From positions 1-21,375 of IMG/VR virus record IMGVR_UViG_3300050021_000475: a DNA stretch of 21,375 bases. The stretch is one strand, 5' to 3'. The notes under the pieces are model-generated. The model saw only the letters and a list, made by a program, of their open reading frames with translations. It made no database searches and was not told the DNA's origin. The DNA is from a virus. The position numbers and the translations under genes were made by a program. Each line of letters opens with the position of its first letter. Positions within the stretch are counted from its first letter, which is position 1. Shown here piece by piece: positions 14,155-21,375 of the stretch.

Positions 14155-14463
14155 ATGGCAGTCAAGGCCACTGTGGAAAATGCCGTCGAGAAAGCATGGG
14201 TCGTGGTGCACGGCGGGGTTAGCCGGTTCTATCGCGGCGAGATCGTGACGCTGGCGCATCTCAAAGGCGGAGTGGATCGGGAGGTCGATATCGATCGACT
14301 GCTTCGACTCGGCGCCATTGCACCGGTCGACAGCACGGAAGCAAACAAGGTGATTGAGGAAGCCGGCACGGACGCCGAGTCTGCGTCGGGCACGAAGGTC
14401 GGCACGATGCCACCTATGCCTCCCGTGGATGTGACGAACAGAACGCCCATACCCACGGCTTAA
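14155..14463 (+). CDS. Small unknown head-region protein
   Basis: ATG 14155 is preferred over the open extension to 14101 because GAGAGGGG (14142-14149) is 5 nt upstream. The 102-residue protein has an N-terminal helix-strand segment (ENAVEKAWVVVHGGVSRFYRGEIVTLAHL) with an SH3-like 'G..v.Ls.l...v.r....gai.p' pattern, seen in small proteins that follow capsid genes. The last 35 residues are Pro/Thr/Ala-rich and likely disordered. A head-tail connector or head accessory role is suggested by position only. Confidence 0.6.
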   Translation: MAVKATVENAVEKAWVVVHGGVSRFYRGEIVTLAHLKGGVDREVDIDRLLRLGAIAPVDSTEANKVIEEAGTDAESASGTKVGTMPPMPPVDVTNRTPIPTA

Positions 14464-14480
14464 GAAGGAAGGGCAGCAGC

Positions 14481-15074
14481 ATGGTGTTTCTTCTGAGTCC
14501 CGGCAATGACACGGACGCCGTGCGTGCGCTGCTGCTGCCTACCCAGGATCCCGAGGACCTGACTACGCTCGTACCGGATACGACGATCCTGCTGCCCAGC
14601 GTCGGTGGTCGTGCCGAGGCCATCGTCATGCAGCGCCTGGGTAACGACTGGCCGATGTTTGCCAACTACCTGGCCAACCGAATCTTGCCAGCTTATTATG
14701 CGCAAGGAAATGCGGCGCTGGCCTATCAACTCTGTCACGACGCGCTGACCGCGTTCTGTTGTTGTCAACTGATCGCCTTGGGTGTGCCGCAACAGATAGT
14801 GGCCGGCTCTACCAGCATCGACAGCGTATCTAGTACGTATGCTATCGATTGGGAGAAACGCCGCGCCGACCTGGAGAAGCAGGGCTACGATGCGCTGAAC
14901 CTCCTGCGCCGGGCCTTTCCCATTCCCGGCCGACAGTTCCTCAGTCCCGCGGGTGGCGCGGCCGGTCAGATGCTCGATGGTATCCAGCCGGACCCGGACT
15001 ATCAGCCGTTCTACGACATGGACGGGGATCGACGTCCCGAACCGTGGCGTCGTGATTACGACCGTCACTGGTAG
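14481..15074 (+). CDS. Putative head-tail connector protein
   Basis: This is a 197-residue protein starting at ATG 14481, with GAAGG/AAGGG upstream (14464-14473). It has a long helical core (ILPAYYAQGNAALAYQLCHDALTAFCCC, WEKRRADLEKQGYDALNLLRRA) and a polar C-terminal tail. Between the capsid and neck genes one expects an adaptor of the gp6/gp15 class, which is likewise mostly helical, and this gene fits in place and predicted fold. I do not recognise a specific family. A CCC run in AFCCCQL is unusual for a cytoplasmic virion protein. Confidence 0.5.
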   Translation: MVFLLSPGNDTDAVRALLLPTQDPEDLTTLVPDTTILLPSVGGRAEAIVMQRLGNDWPMFANYLANRILPAYYAQGNAALAYQLCHDALTAFCCCQLIALGVPQQIVAGSTSIDSVSSTYAIDWEKRRADLEKQGYDALNLLRRAFPIPGRQFLSPAGGAAGQMLDGIQPDPDYQPFYDMDGDRRPEPWRRDYDRHW

Positions 15075-15082
15075 GAGCGAGC

Positions 15083-15901
15083 ATGCTTCGACGCAATGCC
15101 ACTATCTCGTCCGTCACGGTCGATGGGGCACCCGTATTCACCAATCGGCGCGTGCTCATGCAACATGCGTCCGTGCAGGCCCAGGTGACCGGCGTGGAGA
15201 TCATGCCGGAAGCCTCGACGGCCATGGCGCCAATGCTGGACTACGAAGTTACCGATCGCAGGGATAGTTTGGCGAACGGATCGACCCCCGGCTGGGCGCG
15301 CGGCGATATTGTCACGTTTGAGCGTTTCGGCAGTCGCAGCAGCCCCCCCAACGCCAACCCATTTCACGTGATGCGTACCTACGAGGTACAGGTACCAGGC
15401 CAGACCGTCAAGAATGTGGTCAAGGTCGCACTAAGCCGCCTGGACATGTTGACGCAGACCGTCACTTGGTGGCCGGCACTGCGCGCGACCACCGCTGCCG
15501 CTACCCGTGCCGCGTCCTATGATGCCAATCGCCAGCAGGTCATGAGCGCGGCCGGTACGGACAAGGGAATCGGCTGGACCTGGGTCGATACCTCCGTGAC
15601 GCCCCATGTGGCCTACAACGGCTACGGACCGAAGCGGACCATCACCATTGCTATCAACGAGTATGCGACGATGACGGAGATGGACGACAGCGGTCTCATA
15701 TCCTACGAGCATCCCGTGTTGCTGATTGAGGAGCCGTCTCCATTCGAGTTTGCGAAATATGACGTGATCGGGCTCGCCGATGGGCGCCGCCTCGTGGTCG
15801 CCGATCTGCAGCACAAACTGCAGCGTGACGGTGTGGTACTGGCCACGCTGATCATGACGGAGCAGCGCGCGTCCGACAACATGGTCTATGACCTGACCTA
15901 A
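15083..15901 (+). CDS. Unknown neck-region protein, 272 aa
   Basis: ATG 15083 has GGAG (15074-15077) overlapping the end of the previous stop. The protein contains beta-rich segments (TRGDIVTFERF-like WARGDIVTFERFGS, TITIAINEYATM, YDVIGLADGRRLVVADLQHKL) and a Trp-rich middle. By order (connector, this gene, coiled-coil, gp10-like) it may be the head closure or stopper protein, which is beta-barrel-like in other phages, but at 272 residues it is larger than usual stoppers. The assignment to the neck is positional. Confidence 0.5.
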   Translation: MLRRNATISSVTVDGAPVFTNRRVLMQHASVQAQVTGVEIMPEASTAMAPMLDYEVTDRRDSLANGSTPGWARGDIVTFERFGSRSSPPNANPFHVMRTYEVQVPGQTVKNVVKVALSRLDMLTQTVTWWPALRATTAAATRAASYDANRQQVMSAAGTDKGIGWTWVDTSVTPHVAYNGYGPKRTITIAINEYATMTEMDDSGLISYEHPVLLIEEPSPFEFAKYDVIGLADGRRLVVADLQHKLQRDGVVLATLIMTEQRASDNMVYDLT

Positions 15902-15921
15902 CGTAGCGATAAGGAAACACC

Positions 15922-16203
15922 ATGAACCTGACCGATCGCACGGCCGCGTTGGCGGCCCAGAAGCAAGCACTCGACGAGCAGATCGCGGCCATCGACGCGC
16001 AATGCGCGCAAGCCACAGCTGCCTTTGAGACGCAAAAAGAGCCGATCCGCAAGCAGTTGGATGTGGTGGCCGTGCAGGCTGCCTATCTGGCTGATATGCT
16101 CAATGATCCGGATAGCAACGTGCCGGTTGCCGATCCCACACCGGAGGAAGCGGCACCGGCGCCGGTCGACGCCACGACCGTGGAGGATGTGCCGACCCAG
16201 TAG
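15922..16203 (+). CDS. Small coiled-coil protein
   Basis: This 93-residue protein starts at ATG 15922 with AAGGAA (15911-15916) as SD. Residues 1-58 form one long predicted amphipathic helix (RTAALAAQKQALDEQIAAID, then AFETQKEPIRKQLDVV), and the last ~30 residues are Pro/Ala/Glu-rich and likely disordered. No family is recognised. It sits between two neck-module genes and may be a small structural or assembly accessory protein. Confidence 0.6.
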   Translation: MNLTDRTAALAAQKQALDEQIAAIDAQCAQATAAFETQKEPIRKQLDVVAVQAAYLADMLNDPDSNVPVADPTPEEAAPAPVDATTVEDVPTQ

Positions 16204-16232
16204 GCGCAGGCGCCCGGCGAGAGGAACGAACT

Positions 16233-16673
16233 ATGGCAGACGATCTGCGTACCGTGCTGTCTCCGCTTGCCAACAGCGCCATGGCTGACTACATGATGGC
16301 CCTGATGCCGGCCTGGGCAGCGGCCACGCGCGAGGCAGCGCCAGTCCTGACGGGCGCGCTGGCCGGATCCGTGCGCGCTGTGTCGACCGGTCCGCTCTCC
16401 TGTGAGTTGCGCATGCGCTTCTACGGCCGCTTCGTGCAGGGCGGCCATGCGGTGGGGAACTGGAATACCAGCGCCCGCCGGCACGGGCCGGGATCCGCCG
16501 CCTATAACCGCCGGCATCCGCTCAAGACTACCGGCTTTGTGGCAGCCAACCCTTTCATCAGCCGGGCCATCACGGTGATGCAACCCTCCGGCGAGGTGCC
16601 CCCCTCGCTGGTGGCGATCTTCAAGGCCGTGGCCGAACAGGCACTCGCAGAGGCCATGACCGGCAAAGGCTAA
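16233..16673 (+). CDS. HK97 gp10-like neck/tail completion protein
   Basis: This is a 146-residue protein starting at ATG 16233 (SD GAGAGG, 16219-16224). It has the pattern of the HK97-gp10/tail-component family: an N-terminal helix, then APVLTGALAGSVRA, a strand pair with FYGRFVQGGH, and a C-terminal TTGFVAANPFISRAI with a final helix. These proteins sit at the head-tail interface. The genomic position just before the tail terminator candidate and sheath agrees. Confidence 0.75.
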   Translation: MADDLRTVLSPLANSAMADYMMALMPAWAAATREAAPVLTGALAGSVRAVSTGPLSCELRMRFYGRFVQGGHAVGNWNTSARRHGPGSAAYNRRHPLKTTGFVAANPFISRAITVMQPSGEVPPSLVAIFKAVAEQALAEAMTGKG

Positions 16674-16675
16674 AC

Positions 16676-17347
16676 ATGACTCAGGTGATTCAGGGCATGA
16701 CACAGGCCGCCGAAGGACTCATGATCACCTGCCTGCAATCCATCTTTCAGAATCCCTCCGTGCAGATTCTGGACAATGCACAGAATGTGCTGACCGTCGA
16801 TCTGCGCGCGGTCGCCGCCGACAACCCGCCGCAGAACCCACAGATTCTGGTCGGCATCGAGGACGGGCCGACCGGTTGGCTGAATGAAGCAGGCATGGTC
16901 GGGCCGAACGCCGCAGGCACCGCGTCGAACGCATTCGCGCTGATGCCGGGCGCCAAGGTCGTGTTTATCATCGATGCGCCGTTGGCATCGGTGCGAAAGT
17001 TCCTCAAGGATCGGCTGCGCTGGGACATACTCACCGCGTATGCCGTGGCCAACGGGCGCGTGATCCCGTCCTATTTGCTGCGCGCACTGGCCGGACGTGG
17101 TATTTCCCCAAAGCGTGGACCACTGCTGTTTGATGCGCCGATCGATGATCCAATCAATCTGGATCGGATGCGGCCACGCCCGCAGGGAATGGTCTTTTCC
17201 TCTTTGCTCCGGATGAACGTCGATCTGCAGATCAGTTGGTCGACCCCGGTCAACCCACCGCCGCAAATCACGGTCAATCTCGCGCCGCTTCCGCCTGGGC
17301 AGGAACTTGCGTTACCGCCCATTGTGCTCATACCACCCAGTTCGTGA
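16676..17347 (+). CDS. Putative tail terminator/completion protein
   Basis: This is a 223-residue protein starting 2 bp after the preceding stop. It lies directly before the sheath gene, where contractile phages encode their tail terminator. Visible features are an N-terminal helix (AAEGLMITCLQSIF), alternating strands and helices (KVVFIIDAPLASVRKFLKDRL, MVFSSLLRMNVDLQISW) and a Pro-rich C-terminal tail (LPPGQELALPPIVLIPP). No family motif is recognised, so the assignment is by synteny only. A hairpin (17353-17373) separates it from the sheath gene. Confidence 0.45.
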   Translation: MTQVIQGMTQAAEGLMITCLQSIFQNPSVQILDNAQNVLTVDLRAVAADNPPQNPQILVGIEDGPTGWLNEAGMVGPNAAGTASNAFALMPGAKVVFIIDAPLASVRKFLKDRLRWDILTAYAVANGRVIPSYLLRALAGRGISPKRGPLLFDAPIDDPINLDRMRPRPQGMVFSSLLRMNVDLQISWSTPVNPPPQITVNLAPLPPGQELALPPIVLIPPSS

Positions 17348-17352
17348 CTACT

Positions 17353-17373
17353 CCCCAGCCCTAAAGGGCGGGG
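17353..17373 (+). terminator. GC-rich hairpin before the sheath gene
   Basis: CCCC (17353-17356) plus GCCCT (17358-17362) pair with AGGGC (17365-17369) plus GGGG (17370-17373) around a 2-nt loop with one bulged A. No T-run follows, so it may be an RNA processing or stability element, or a Rho-dependent pause, more than an intrinsic terminator. The sheath SD (TAGGAGG, 17391-17397) lies 17 nt downstream. Confidence 0.35.
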
Positions 17374-17402
17374 CACTCTGGGCAGTTTAGTAGGAGGTCG
17401 CC

Positions 17403-19280
17403 ATGTCCGCCCCTGTCTTTGGCATTTCGGTTCAGAACACTACCCCGCAGCCGCCGACGACATCGGCCGCCGCGACGACGCGCCGCATGGCCATCCTCGG
17501 TACTGCAGGAAGCGGCCCGGCTGGCTGGACGAAGATCACGCCGGCCCAGGCCGCCAGGTTTGGCAATGCGAACGCCAGCCTCGGCTACTCTCTGCCGCTA
17601 TGCCTGGCCGAAGCATTTAGTCAGAGTCCGGAAAACAAGGCATATGATGTGGAATACCTTGTCGCGCGGACGCATACTACGAGCGCTACGGCCAACCTGG
17701 TCGATGGATCCGCGTATCCCGTCGTAGCCCTGACGGCGCAGGGCACCATGTCCGGAAGCGCCGGGAACGCGCTCAGCGTGGCATCGACGGGCCCCCAGGT
17801 GATGGTTAATCGTATCCAGATCGGCAATGGCGCGCATAACGAGATCCACCAGATCGCCATCTATGCGGCGTCCGGTGCCTCAGGCACGTTCACGCTGACC
17901 GGCAAGGACTACCAGGGGGTTTCGTTCACGACCGCAGCAATTACCTATTCCGCCACGGCCGCGACTATGTCAACGAACATCCAGACCGCACTCAATACAG
18001 CATCGCCGGGGGGGTATGGGTCGGCTGCTGTCGCCGTGGCCGTTGCCACAGTTCCCCCGACTGCCATTGCCGGTGCCGTCTATTTTAACGTGACCTTCTC
18101 CGGTACAAACTACAAGAACGCCACTTGGGCACCGGCCAATATGGGCACGGATTCGCTCACCGGCGGCACGGGTGTGGTCCCTTTGCAGTCGATTGTCGTT
18201 TCCCAGTCCGGCGCGCCTGTCCAAACCATCACCTTTGGTCCGAGTTGCGACCTCTCCACCGTGGACGGCATTATCAATGCCTTCACGGCGGCCAATCCGA
18301 CCGGGAGTGCAAGTGCCGTACTCGTGCCGACCAATGTGGCTGCGGATCCGTCTTACTTCCCGGCAGCGCAACTTGCCACAAGTTTCGCGGGCGGCAGCGA
18401 TGGCCTTGGCGGCACGGTGGCCAACGATTCCGGCGGGACCATTGCCGCGCTGCTGGCCGACCTCGCATCGAACAACTATGGCGAGGTGCATCTGGTGGCC
18501 TGCGGCTTCGACGCCAACAGCATTACGGCACTCGCCACAGCCGCGGCGGCAGCCGGCGAGGGGAATAACGTGCACCTGAAGTTCGTGCTCGGGCCATCGT
18601 CCAGCGTGCCGAAGGCCACGCTCACCAGCTCATACCAGATTGCCAATACAGGCCGCGTGACGATCATCGGCGTCTCCAAGATGCCGGGATCGTGCGTCAA
18701 CGGCACGTTACCCGGCTACGCTATCGCGGCCGGCGTGGCAAACATGGCGGCTATGACCAGCGCCGAATTCAATCTGTGGAATCGGCCGGTTTCCGGCGTG
18801 GTGGCCACGTGGCCAGTGGATAGCGCCACGAACGCCAAATACACCCCGGGCGATATCGACGCCATCGCCAACGCGCACATGACGCCGCTGCGCTACGACC
18901 GCGTGCAGAATGCGCTCGTGGTGGATCGATTCCTGACCACGGCACCGAGCCTGGACAGTTACGGCAGTCCCAATCCGTTCATCTACTTCAGCGTGCAGGA
19001 CTGCTACGACATGCTGGCGCGGCAGTTGTATGAAACGCTGTACCCCGTGATTGGCGATCCGGATGCGGCGCTCGCCGACGTCACCGCGCAGATCGACGGC
19101 CTTTGCCAGGCGGTCTTCGCATCGACCTATAAGCGCTACCACAATGGCGCGTACGAGTCGAGCACGTTTGACCCCACGACGAACCCGCCGTCGGTCACGA
19201 TTTACGCCACGTTCGGGCCGCGTTTGCCTATCGGCAAGATGGTCATCTACCTGGCCGCGCAACCCGGCTATAGCAGCTAA
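17403..19280 (+). CDS. Contractile tail sheath protein
   Basis: This 625-residue protein starts at ATG 17403 with TAGGAGG upstream. The N-terminus (VFGISVQNTTPQPPTTSAA, RRMAILGTAGSGPAGW, FGNANASLGYSLP) fits the sheath N-terminal pattern 'V.Gi....t......iiGtA..GP...p......FG'. The C-terminal domain (YDRVQNALVVDRFLTTAP, DCYDMLARQLYETLYPVIG, VTIYATFGPRLPIGKMVIYL) matches the conserved sheath core. Residues about 125-260 carry an inserted Thr/Ala/Gly-rich beta domain (SGTFTLTG ... NVTFSGTNY) like that in the decoration protein. The sheath surrounds the tail tube and contracts during DNA delivery, so the phage is of myovirus type. Confidence 0.85.
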   Translation: MSAPVFGISVQNTTPQPPTTSAAATTRRMAILGTAGSGPAGWTKITPAQAARFGNANASLGYSLPLCLAEAFSQSPENKAYDVEYLVARTHTTSATANLVDGSAYPVVALTAQGTMSGSAGNALSVASTGPQVMVNRIQIGNGAHNEIHQIAIYAASGASGTFTLTGKDYQGVSFTTAAITYSATAATMSTNIQTALNTASPGGYGSAAVAVAVATVPPTAIAGAVYFNVTFSGTNYKNATWAPANMGTDSLTGGTGVVPLQSIVVSQSGAPVQTITFGPSCDLSTVDGIINAFTAANPTGSASAVLVPTNVAADPSYFPAAQLATSFAGGSDGLGGTVANDSGGTIAALLADLASNNYGEVHLVACGFDANSITALATAAAAAGEGNNVHLKFVLGPSSSVPKATLTSSYQIANTGRVTIIGVSKMPGSCVNGTLPGYAIAAGVANMAAMTSAEFNLWNRPVSGVVATWPVDSATNAKYTPGDIDAIANAHMTPLRYDRVQNALVVDRFLTTAPSLDSYGSPNPFIYFSVQDCYDMLARQLYETLYPVIGDPDAALADVTAQIDGLCQAVFASTYKRYHNGAYESSTFDPTTNPPSVTIYATFGPRLPIGKMVIYLAAQPGYSS

Positions 19281-19317
19281 GTATCATCCTGCACGCCGCA
19301 CGTCCCTTGTTGGCAGC

Positions 19318-19361
19318 GAGCCCCCTGGTTGATCCTGGGGGCTCCCAATTTTGATGGGAGC
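19318..19361 (+). promoter_or_regulatory. Mutually exclusive hairpins controlling the tail tube gene
   Basis: Hairpin 1 is GAGCCCCC (19318-19325) with GGGGGCTC (19337-19344), a perfect 8-bp stem with AATTTTG after it, so it resembles a weak intrinsic terminator. Hairpin 2 is GCTCCC (19341-19346) with GGGAGC (19356-19361). The two share bases 19341-19344 and cannot form together. Hairpin 2 covers GGGAG (19356-19360), the SD of the tail tube gene, which begins 9 nt later at 19370. The expected effect is adjustment of tube expression relative to sheath. Confidence 0.55.
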
Positions 19362-19369
19362 ACTCCACA

Positions 19370-19972
19370 ATGGCAACTGACACGTTCAACGGCCTGGCCA
19401 ACCAGGTTCCGACTTTTCCGGTTTCCGACGGGACGAACGGCACGCTCGACAATCTCAAGTCCTGCCTGTATATCAACATGTGGCTATTGGGCCCGTCGGC
19501 GAAAACCGGCGTCTTTGTGCCCGGCATCAAGTTGCTGAACGTGAAGGAGGATGACCCCACGACGCTTGAGGCATTTGCCGGCACGCAACGCCAGGAGCGC
19601 GTGATTCATCCGCGGTCGTTCCTCGGCACGTTCACGCGGGCGCAATTCATCATGACGCCGCTGAAAGAGATTATCCGGCACTCCTACGCAATGAAGGCAG
19701 GTGCTGATATTCGTCTGGCGCGGCTGACCTGCGGCGTTAAGATCCAATTTGCGCTCTATGACGAGACCTTTACGAACAAACTCGATACGGAGGTGTGGCG
19801 CTATGATGAGTGCACGTTCACGGGCCTCGACAACCAGTTCATTCCCGCGGCCGACGGTTACGCTACGGAGCAGATCACTTTTCTGACGCAGGACGAGACC
19901 ATCATGATCATGGGTGGCCTGCAGTGCGCCACACAGCCCGCCGCCCAGGGTACGTACGCCAAGGTCGGCTAA
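19370..19972 (+). CDS. Tail tube protein
   Basis: This is a 200-residue protein starting at ATG 19370 with GGGAG at 19356-19360. It lies directly after the sheath and before the frameshifted chaperones, the position of the tail tube in contractile phages, and its length is usual. It is beta-rich (VIHPRSFLGTFTRAQFIMTPL, ARLTCGVKIQFALYDETF, EVWRYDECTFTGLD, EQITFLTQDETIMIMGG), with the tube-like pattern of long strands and one helix (LKEIIRHSYAMKAG). Tube subunits stack as hexamers inside the sheath. Confidence 0.7.
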   Translation: MATDTFNGLANQVPTFPVSDGTNGTLDNLKSCLYINMWLLGPSAKTGVFVPGIKLLNVKEDDPTTLEAFAGTQRQERVIHPRSFLGTFTRAQFIMTPLKEIIRHSYAMKAGADIRLARLTCGVKIQFALYDETFTNKLDTEVWRYDECTFTGLDNQFIPAADGYATEQITFLTQDETIMIMGGLQCATQPAAQGTYAKVG

Positions 19973-19974
19973 TC

Positions 19975-20523
19975 ATGCGTTTGCCCCTCATTGGCGAGAT
20001 CACGCCTATCGATGATATCGCGCACCTGGGCAGCTTTTCCTTCCCGGTTACCTGGGACGTGACCGGGACTGATGACGATATCGCTATCGGCGAGGCCGCG
20101 CACTCGCTGGACGAGTTGGCGCGCGACACGAAGGAAGCCAAGGAGACAATCGCACGTGCGCTGGTCTCCGTGCGTGGCAAAGCCTTCACCTTTACCAGTG
20201 ATCCGGTCAAGAATCTGGAGCGCAAGCGCCAGGAAGTCGGGAAGTTCCCCGGCCCGCTGCGTACGGCGCTCATCGCCAGCTACTGGCGGGCCTATGGCCG
20301 GTTTGAGATAGAGTGGGACGCGCTGGAGTCGGACCCAAACTCCGAAACCGGACCCGCGACGCCTGGCGGCGCGCCTGGGCAACCGGATTCTATAGCAATC
20401 GAACCATCTCCGTTCGCGAAGCCGCTTTCATCGAGTGGTCCCTTGCCGCCGACGAGCGAGAGCGCGCCGCCGCCGCCGCCGAGGCGCGTGACATCGAGAC
20501 GCGCCACATCGCCCAGGCCCTAG
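19975..20523 (+). CDS. Tail assembly chaperone, unshifted form (G-like)
   Basis: The start is ATG 19975, just after the tube stop; the frame is open further upstream to 19810 only as overlap with the tube gene. The product is 182 residues. The first ~115 residues are mixed alpha/beta (MRLPLIGEITPIDDIAHLG, LDELARDTKEAKETIARAL, LRTALIASYWRAYGRFEIEW). Past the slippery site the sequence becomes Pro/Ser/Arg-rich low complexity, as expected where the in-frame tail is of little functional use. Tail chaperones of this class are made between the tube and tape measure genes and bind the tape measure. Confidence 0.7.
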   Translation: MRLPLIGEITPIDDIAHLGSFSFPVTWDVTGTDDDIAIGEAAHSLDELARDTKEAKETIARALVSVRGKAFTFTSDPVKNLERKRQEVGKFPGPLRTALIASYWRAYGRFEIEWDALESDPNSETGPATPGGAPGQPDSIAIEPSPFAKPLSSSGPLPPTSESAPPPPPRRVTSRRATSPRP

Positions 20524-20777
20524 CGCTGGTTGCCTGCGGACGAAAAGGCATCGAGCGCGTGCTGGAATGGGCCATGGAACCCCTCCAGGCCCGAGTCGAA
20601 AAGGCGAGCACACAGCGGGACACGCGCGATGATGATACCGCGTTCTTCCAGGACAATGGATTCTTCTATCTCGAGCCGGAGGAGCCGGACATCGCGCCCA
20701 ATCCCAACGCGCGGCGCCATCAGCAGCAGGCCGCGCTGCAATTCCATGCCGCACGACAACGTTCTTCCCGCATGTAG
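19975..20777 (+). CDS. Tail assembly chaperone, -1 frameshifted fusion (GT-like)
   Basis: A -1 shift at C CCA AAC (20334-20340) would join the first 122 codons of the chaperone frame to the frame ending at TAG 20775-20777, giving 267 residues. The downstream segment reads naturally across the junction (…WDALESDP then LRNRTRDAWRRAWATGFYSN) and continues with helical sequence (EAAFIEWSLAADERERA, RHIAQALALVACGRKG, VLEWAMEPLQARV). It has no good start codon or SD of its own near the junction. This is the lambda G/GT, P2 E/E' logic, in which a small fraction of ribosomes make the fusion needed for tail assembly. Confidence 0.75.
20334..20340 (+). promoter_or_regulatory. -1 programmed ribosomal frameshift site (CCCAAAC)
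   Basis: CCCAAAC obeys the X XXY YYZ rule and is phased correctly: upstream-frame codons are GAC CCA AAC, which re-pair as CCC AAA after a one-base slip. The shift moves translation into the frame that is open to 20777. No strong downstream pseudoknot was proven, but the following 50 bp are GC-rich. Confidence 0.7.
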
Positions 20778-20788
20778 AGGGCTGATTC

Positions 20789-21375
20789 ATGGCTGACGCC
20801 GAATTCGTGATCGCCGCGCGCTTCGACACCACCGACATGGACGCGCAGATCGCCGAACAGCAGGAGCGGCTGCGCACGGCGTTCAACCGCATCCCCGGCA
20901 TGCCAAAAGCCGAGACCTTCGAGGAAGCGCGCGGACGCATCAACCAGGAGTCCGACGTGGGCATGGGCACGCTGCGCGGCCAGGCACCGGCGTTCGGTCG
21001 CGCGGTCAACAGCTACAACACGTTTGCCATGACCGGATCGACACAGGACCAGATCAACCAGCAGAGCCGGCAGGACAAGCAACAGGGCATGGCGCTCAAC
21101 CGTCAAATGTACCAGCAGAAGCGCCAGAGTCTGCAACTGGCGCAGCAGGAGTACGTCAATCGCGTCAAGGCCATCTCCACCTTCGGTGCGCTGCTCACCG
21201 GCAACCCCATGATGGCCCTGCAGAACTGGGCCATGACCAGCGTGGTGGGTGCCTTGGCCGGCCCCCGTACCATGTCTGGATCTGCCAGCCAGGCGGTGCA
21301 AGCTGCCGCCGGTGGCACGTCCGGCAGCACTGGACCCGTCTCGGCGCTGGCCAGCGCTATTGGCAGCATTGTGCG
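20789..21375 (+). CDS. Tape measure protein, N-terminal part (runs off the window)
   Basis: ATG 20789 opens a frame with no stop to the window end (195 full codons). SD-like AGAGGG (20776-20781) precedes it. The N-terminus (MADAEFVIAARFDTTDMDAQ) fits the common tape-measure opening. A Gln-rich helical stretch follows (QDQINQQSRQDKQQGMALNR, then QQKRQSLQLAQQEYVNRVK), and then an Ala/Gly/Ser-rich hydrophobic region (LLTGNPMMALQNWAMTSVVG). Position directly after the frameshifted chaperone is the usual place of the gene that sets tail length and carries the hydrophobic segments used in DNA ejection. Confidence 0.75.
   Translation, partial: MADAEFVIAARFDTTDMDAQIAEQQERLRTAFNRIPGMPKAETFEEARGRINQESDVGMGTLRGQAPAFGRAVNSYNTFAMTGSTQDQINQQSRQDKQQGMALNRQMYQQKRQSLQLAQQEYVNRVKAISTFGALLTGNPMMALQNWAMTSVVGALAGPRTMSGSASQAVQAAAGGTSGSTGPVSALASAIGSIV

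Overview
The window is a stretch of a GC-rich (about 60% by eye) tailed-phage or prophage genome that encodes a contractile-tail virion. The evidence is gene content and order: small and large terminase, a Mu gp29-like portal, a MuF/protease/scaffold polyprotein, a decoration protein, a lambda gpE-like major capsid protein, head-tail connectors, a tail sheath, a tail tube, frameshifted tail assembly chaperones, and the start of the tape measure. GTG and TTG starts, Shine-Dalgarno (SD) sites and ATGA stop/start overlaps indicate a bacterial host. The host phylum cannot be read from the sequence. No tRNA, integrase, attachment site or CRISPR array was seen.

Layout. Positions 1-1748 hold small, tightly coupled unknown genes, including one Cys4 zinc-ribbon protein. 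Positions 1661-1912 form a regular array in which conserved 9-nt boxes alternate with variable 9-nt blocks at an exact 18-bp step. The array leads into a gene (about 1927-2838) for a helix-hairpin-helix protein related to the C-terminal half of IS110-type transposases. A helix-turn-helix regulator candidate (2839-3432) and an unknown protein (3425-3835) follow; these two neighbours share a C-terminal sequence motif. A promoter-bearing gap leads to terS (4079) and terL (about 4488-5933).

Between terL and the portal lies an inverted two-gene unit (7170 down to 6092). It has its own extended -10 promoter (about 7475-7483), its own terminator hairpin (5942-5973), and pentanucleotide-period arrays in both untranslated flanks (5981-6091 and 7192-7430). 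The rightward structural genes resume with the portal (7499-9205) and a 731-codon MuF-protease-scaffold gene (9218-11413). That gene has in-frame internal starts with good SD sites, as expected for Mu I/Z-type nested products. The decoration gene is separated from the major capsid gene by an antisense HNH-AP2 homing-type endonuclease.

From 14155 to 17347 there are six connector or neck-region genes. The sheath (17403-19280) and tube (19370-19972) are separated by two mutually exclusive hairpins, one of which covers the tube SD. A consensus -1 slippery heptamer, C CCA AAC (20334-20340), joins the two tail-chaperone frames. The tape measure gene starts at 20789 and runs off the window. The strongest candidates for something undescribed are the 18/36-bp box array next to the IS110-like gene, and the pentamer-flanked inverted two-gene cassette.
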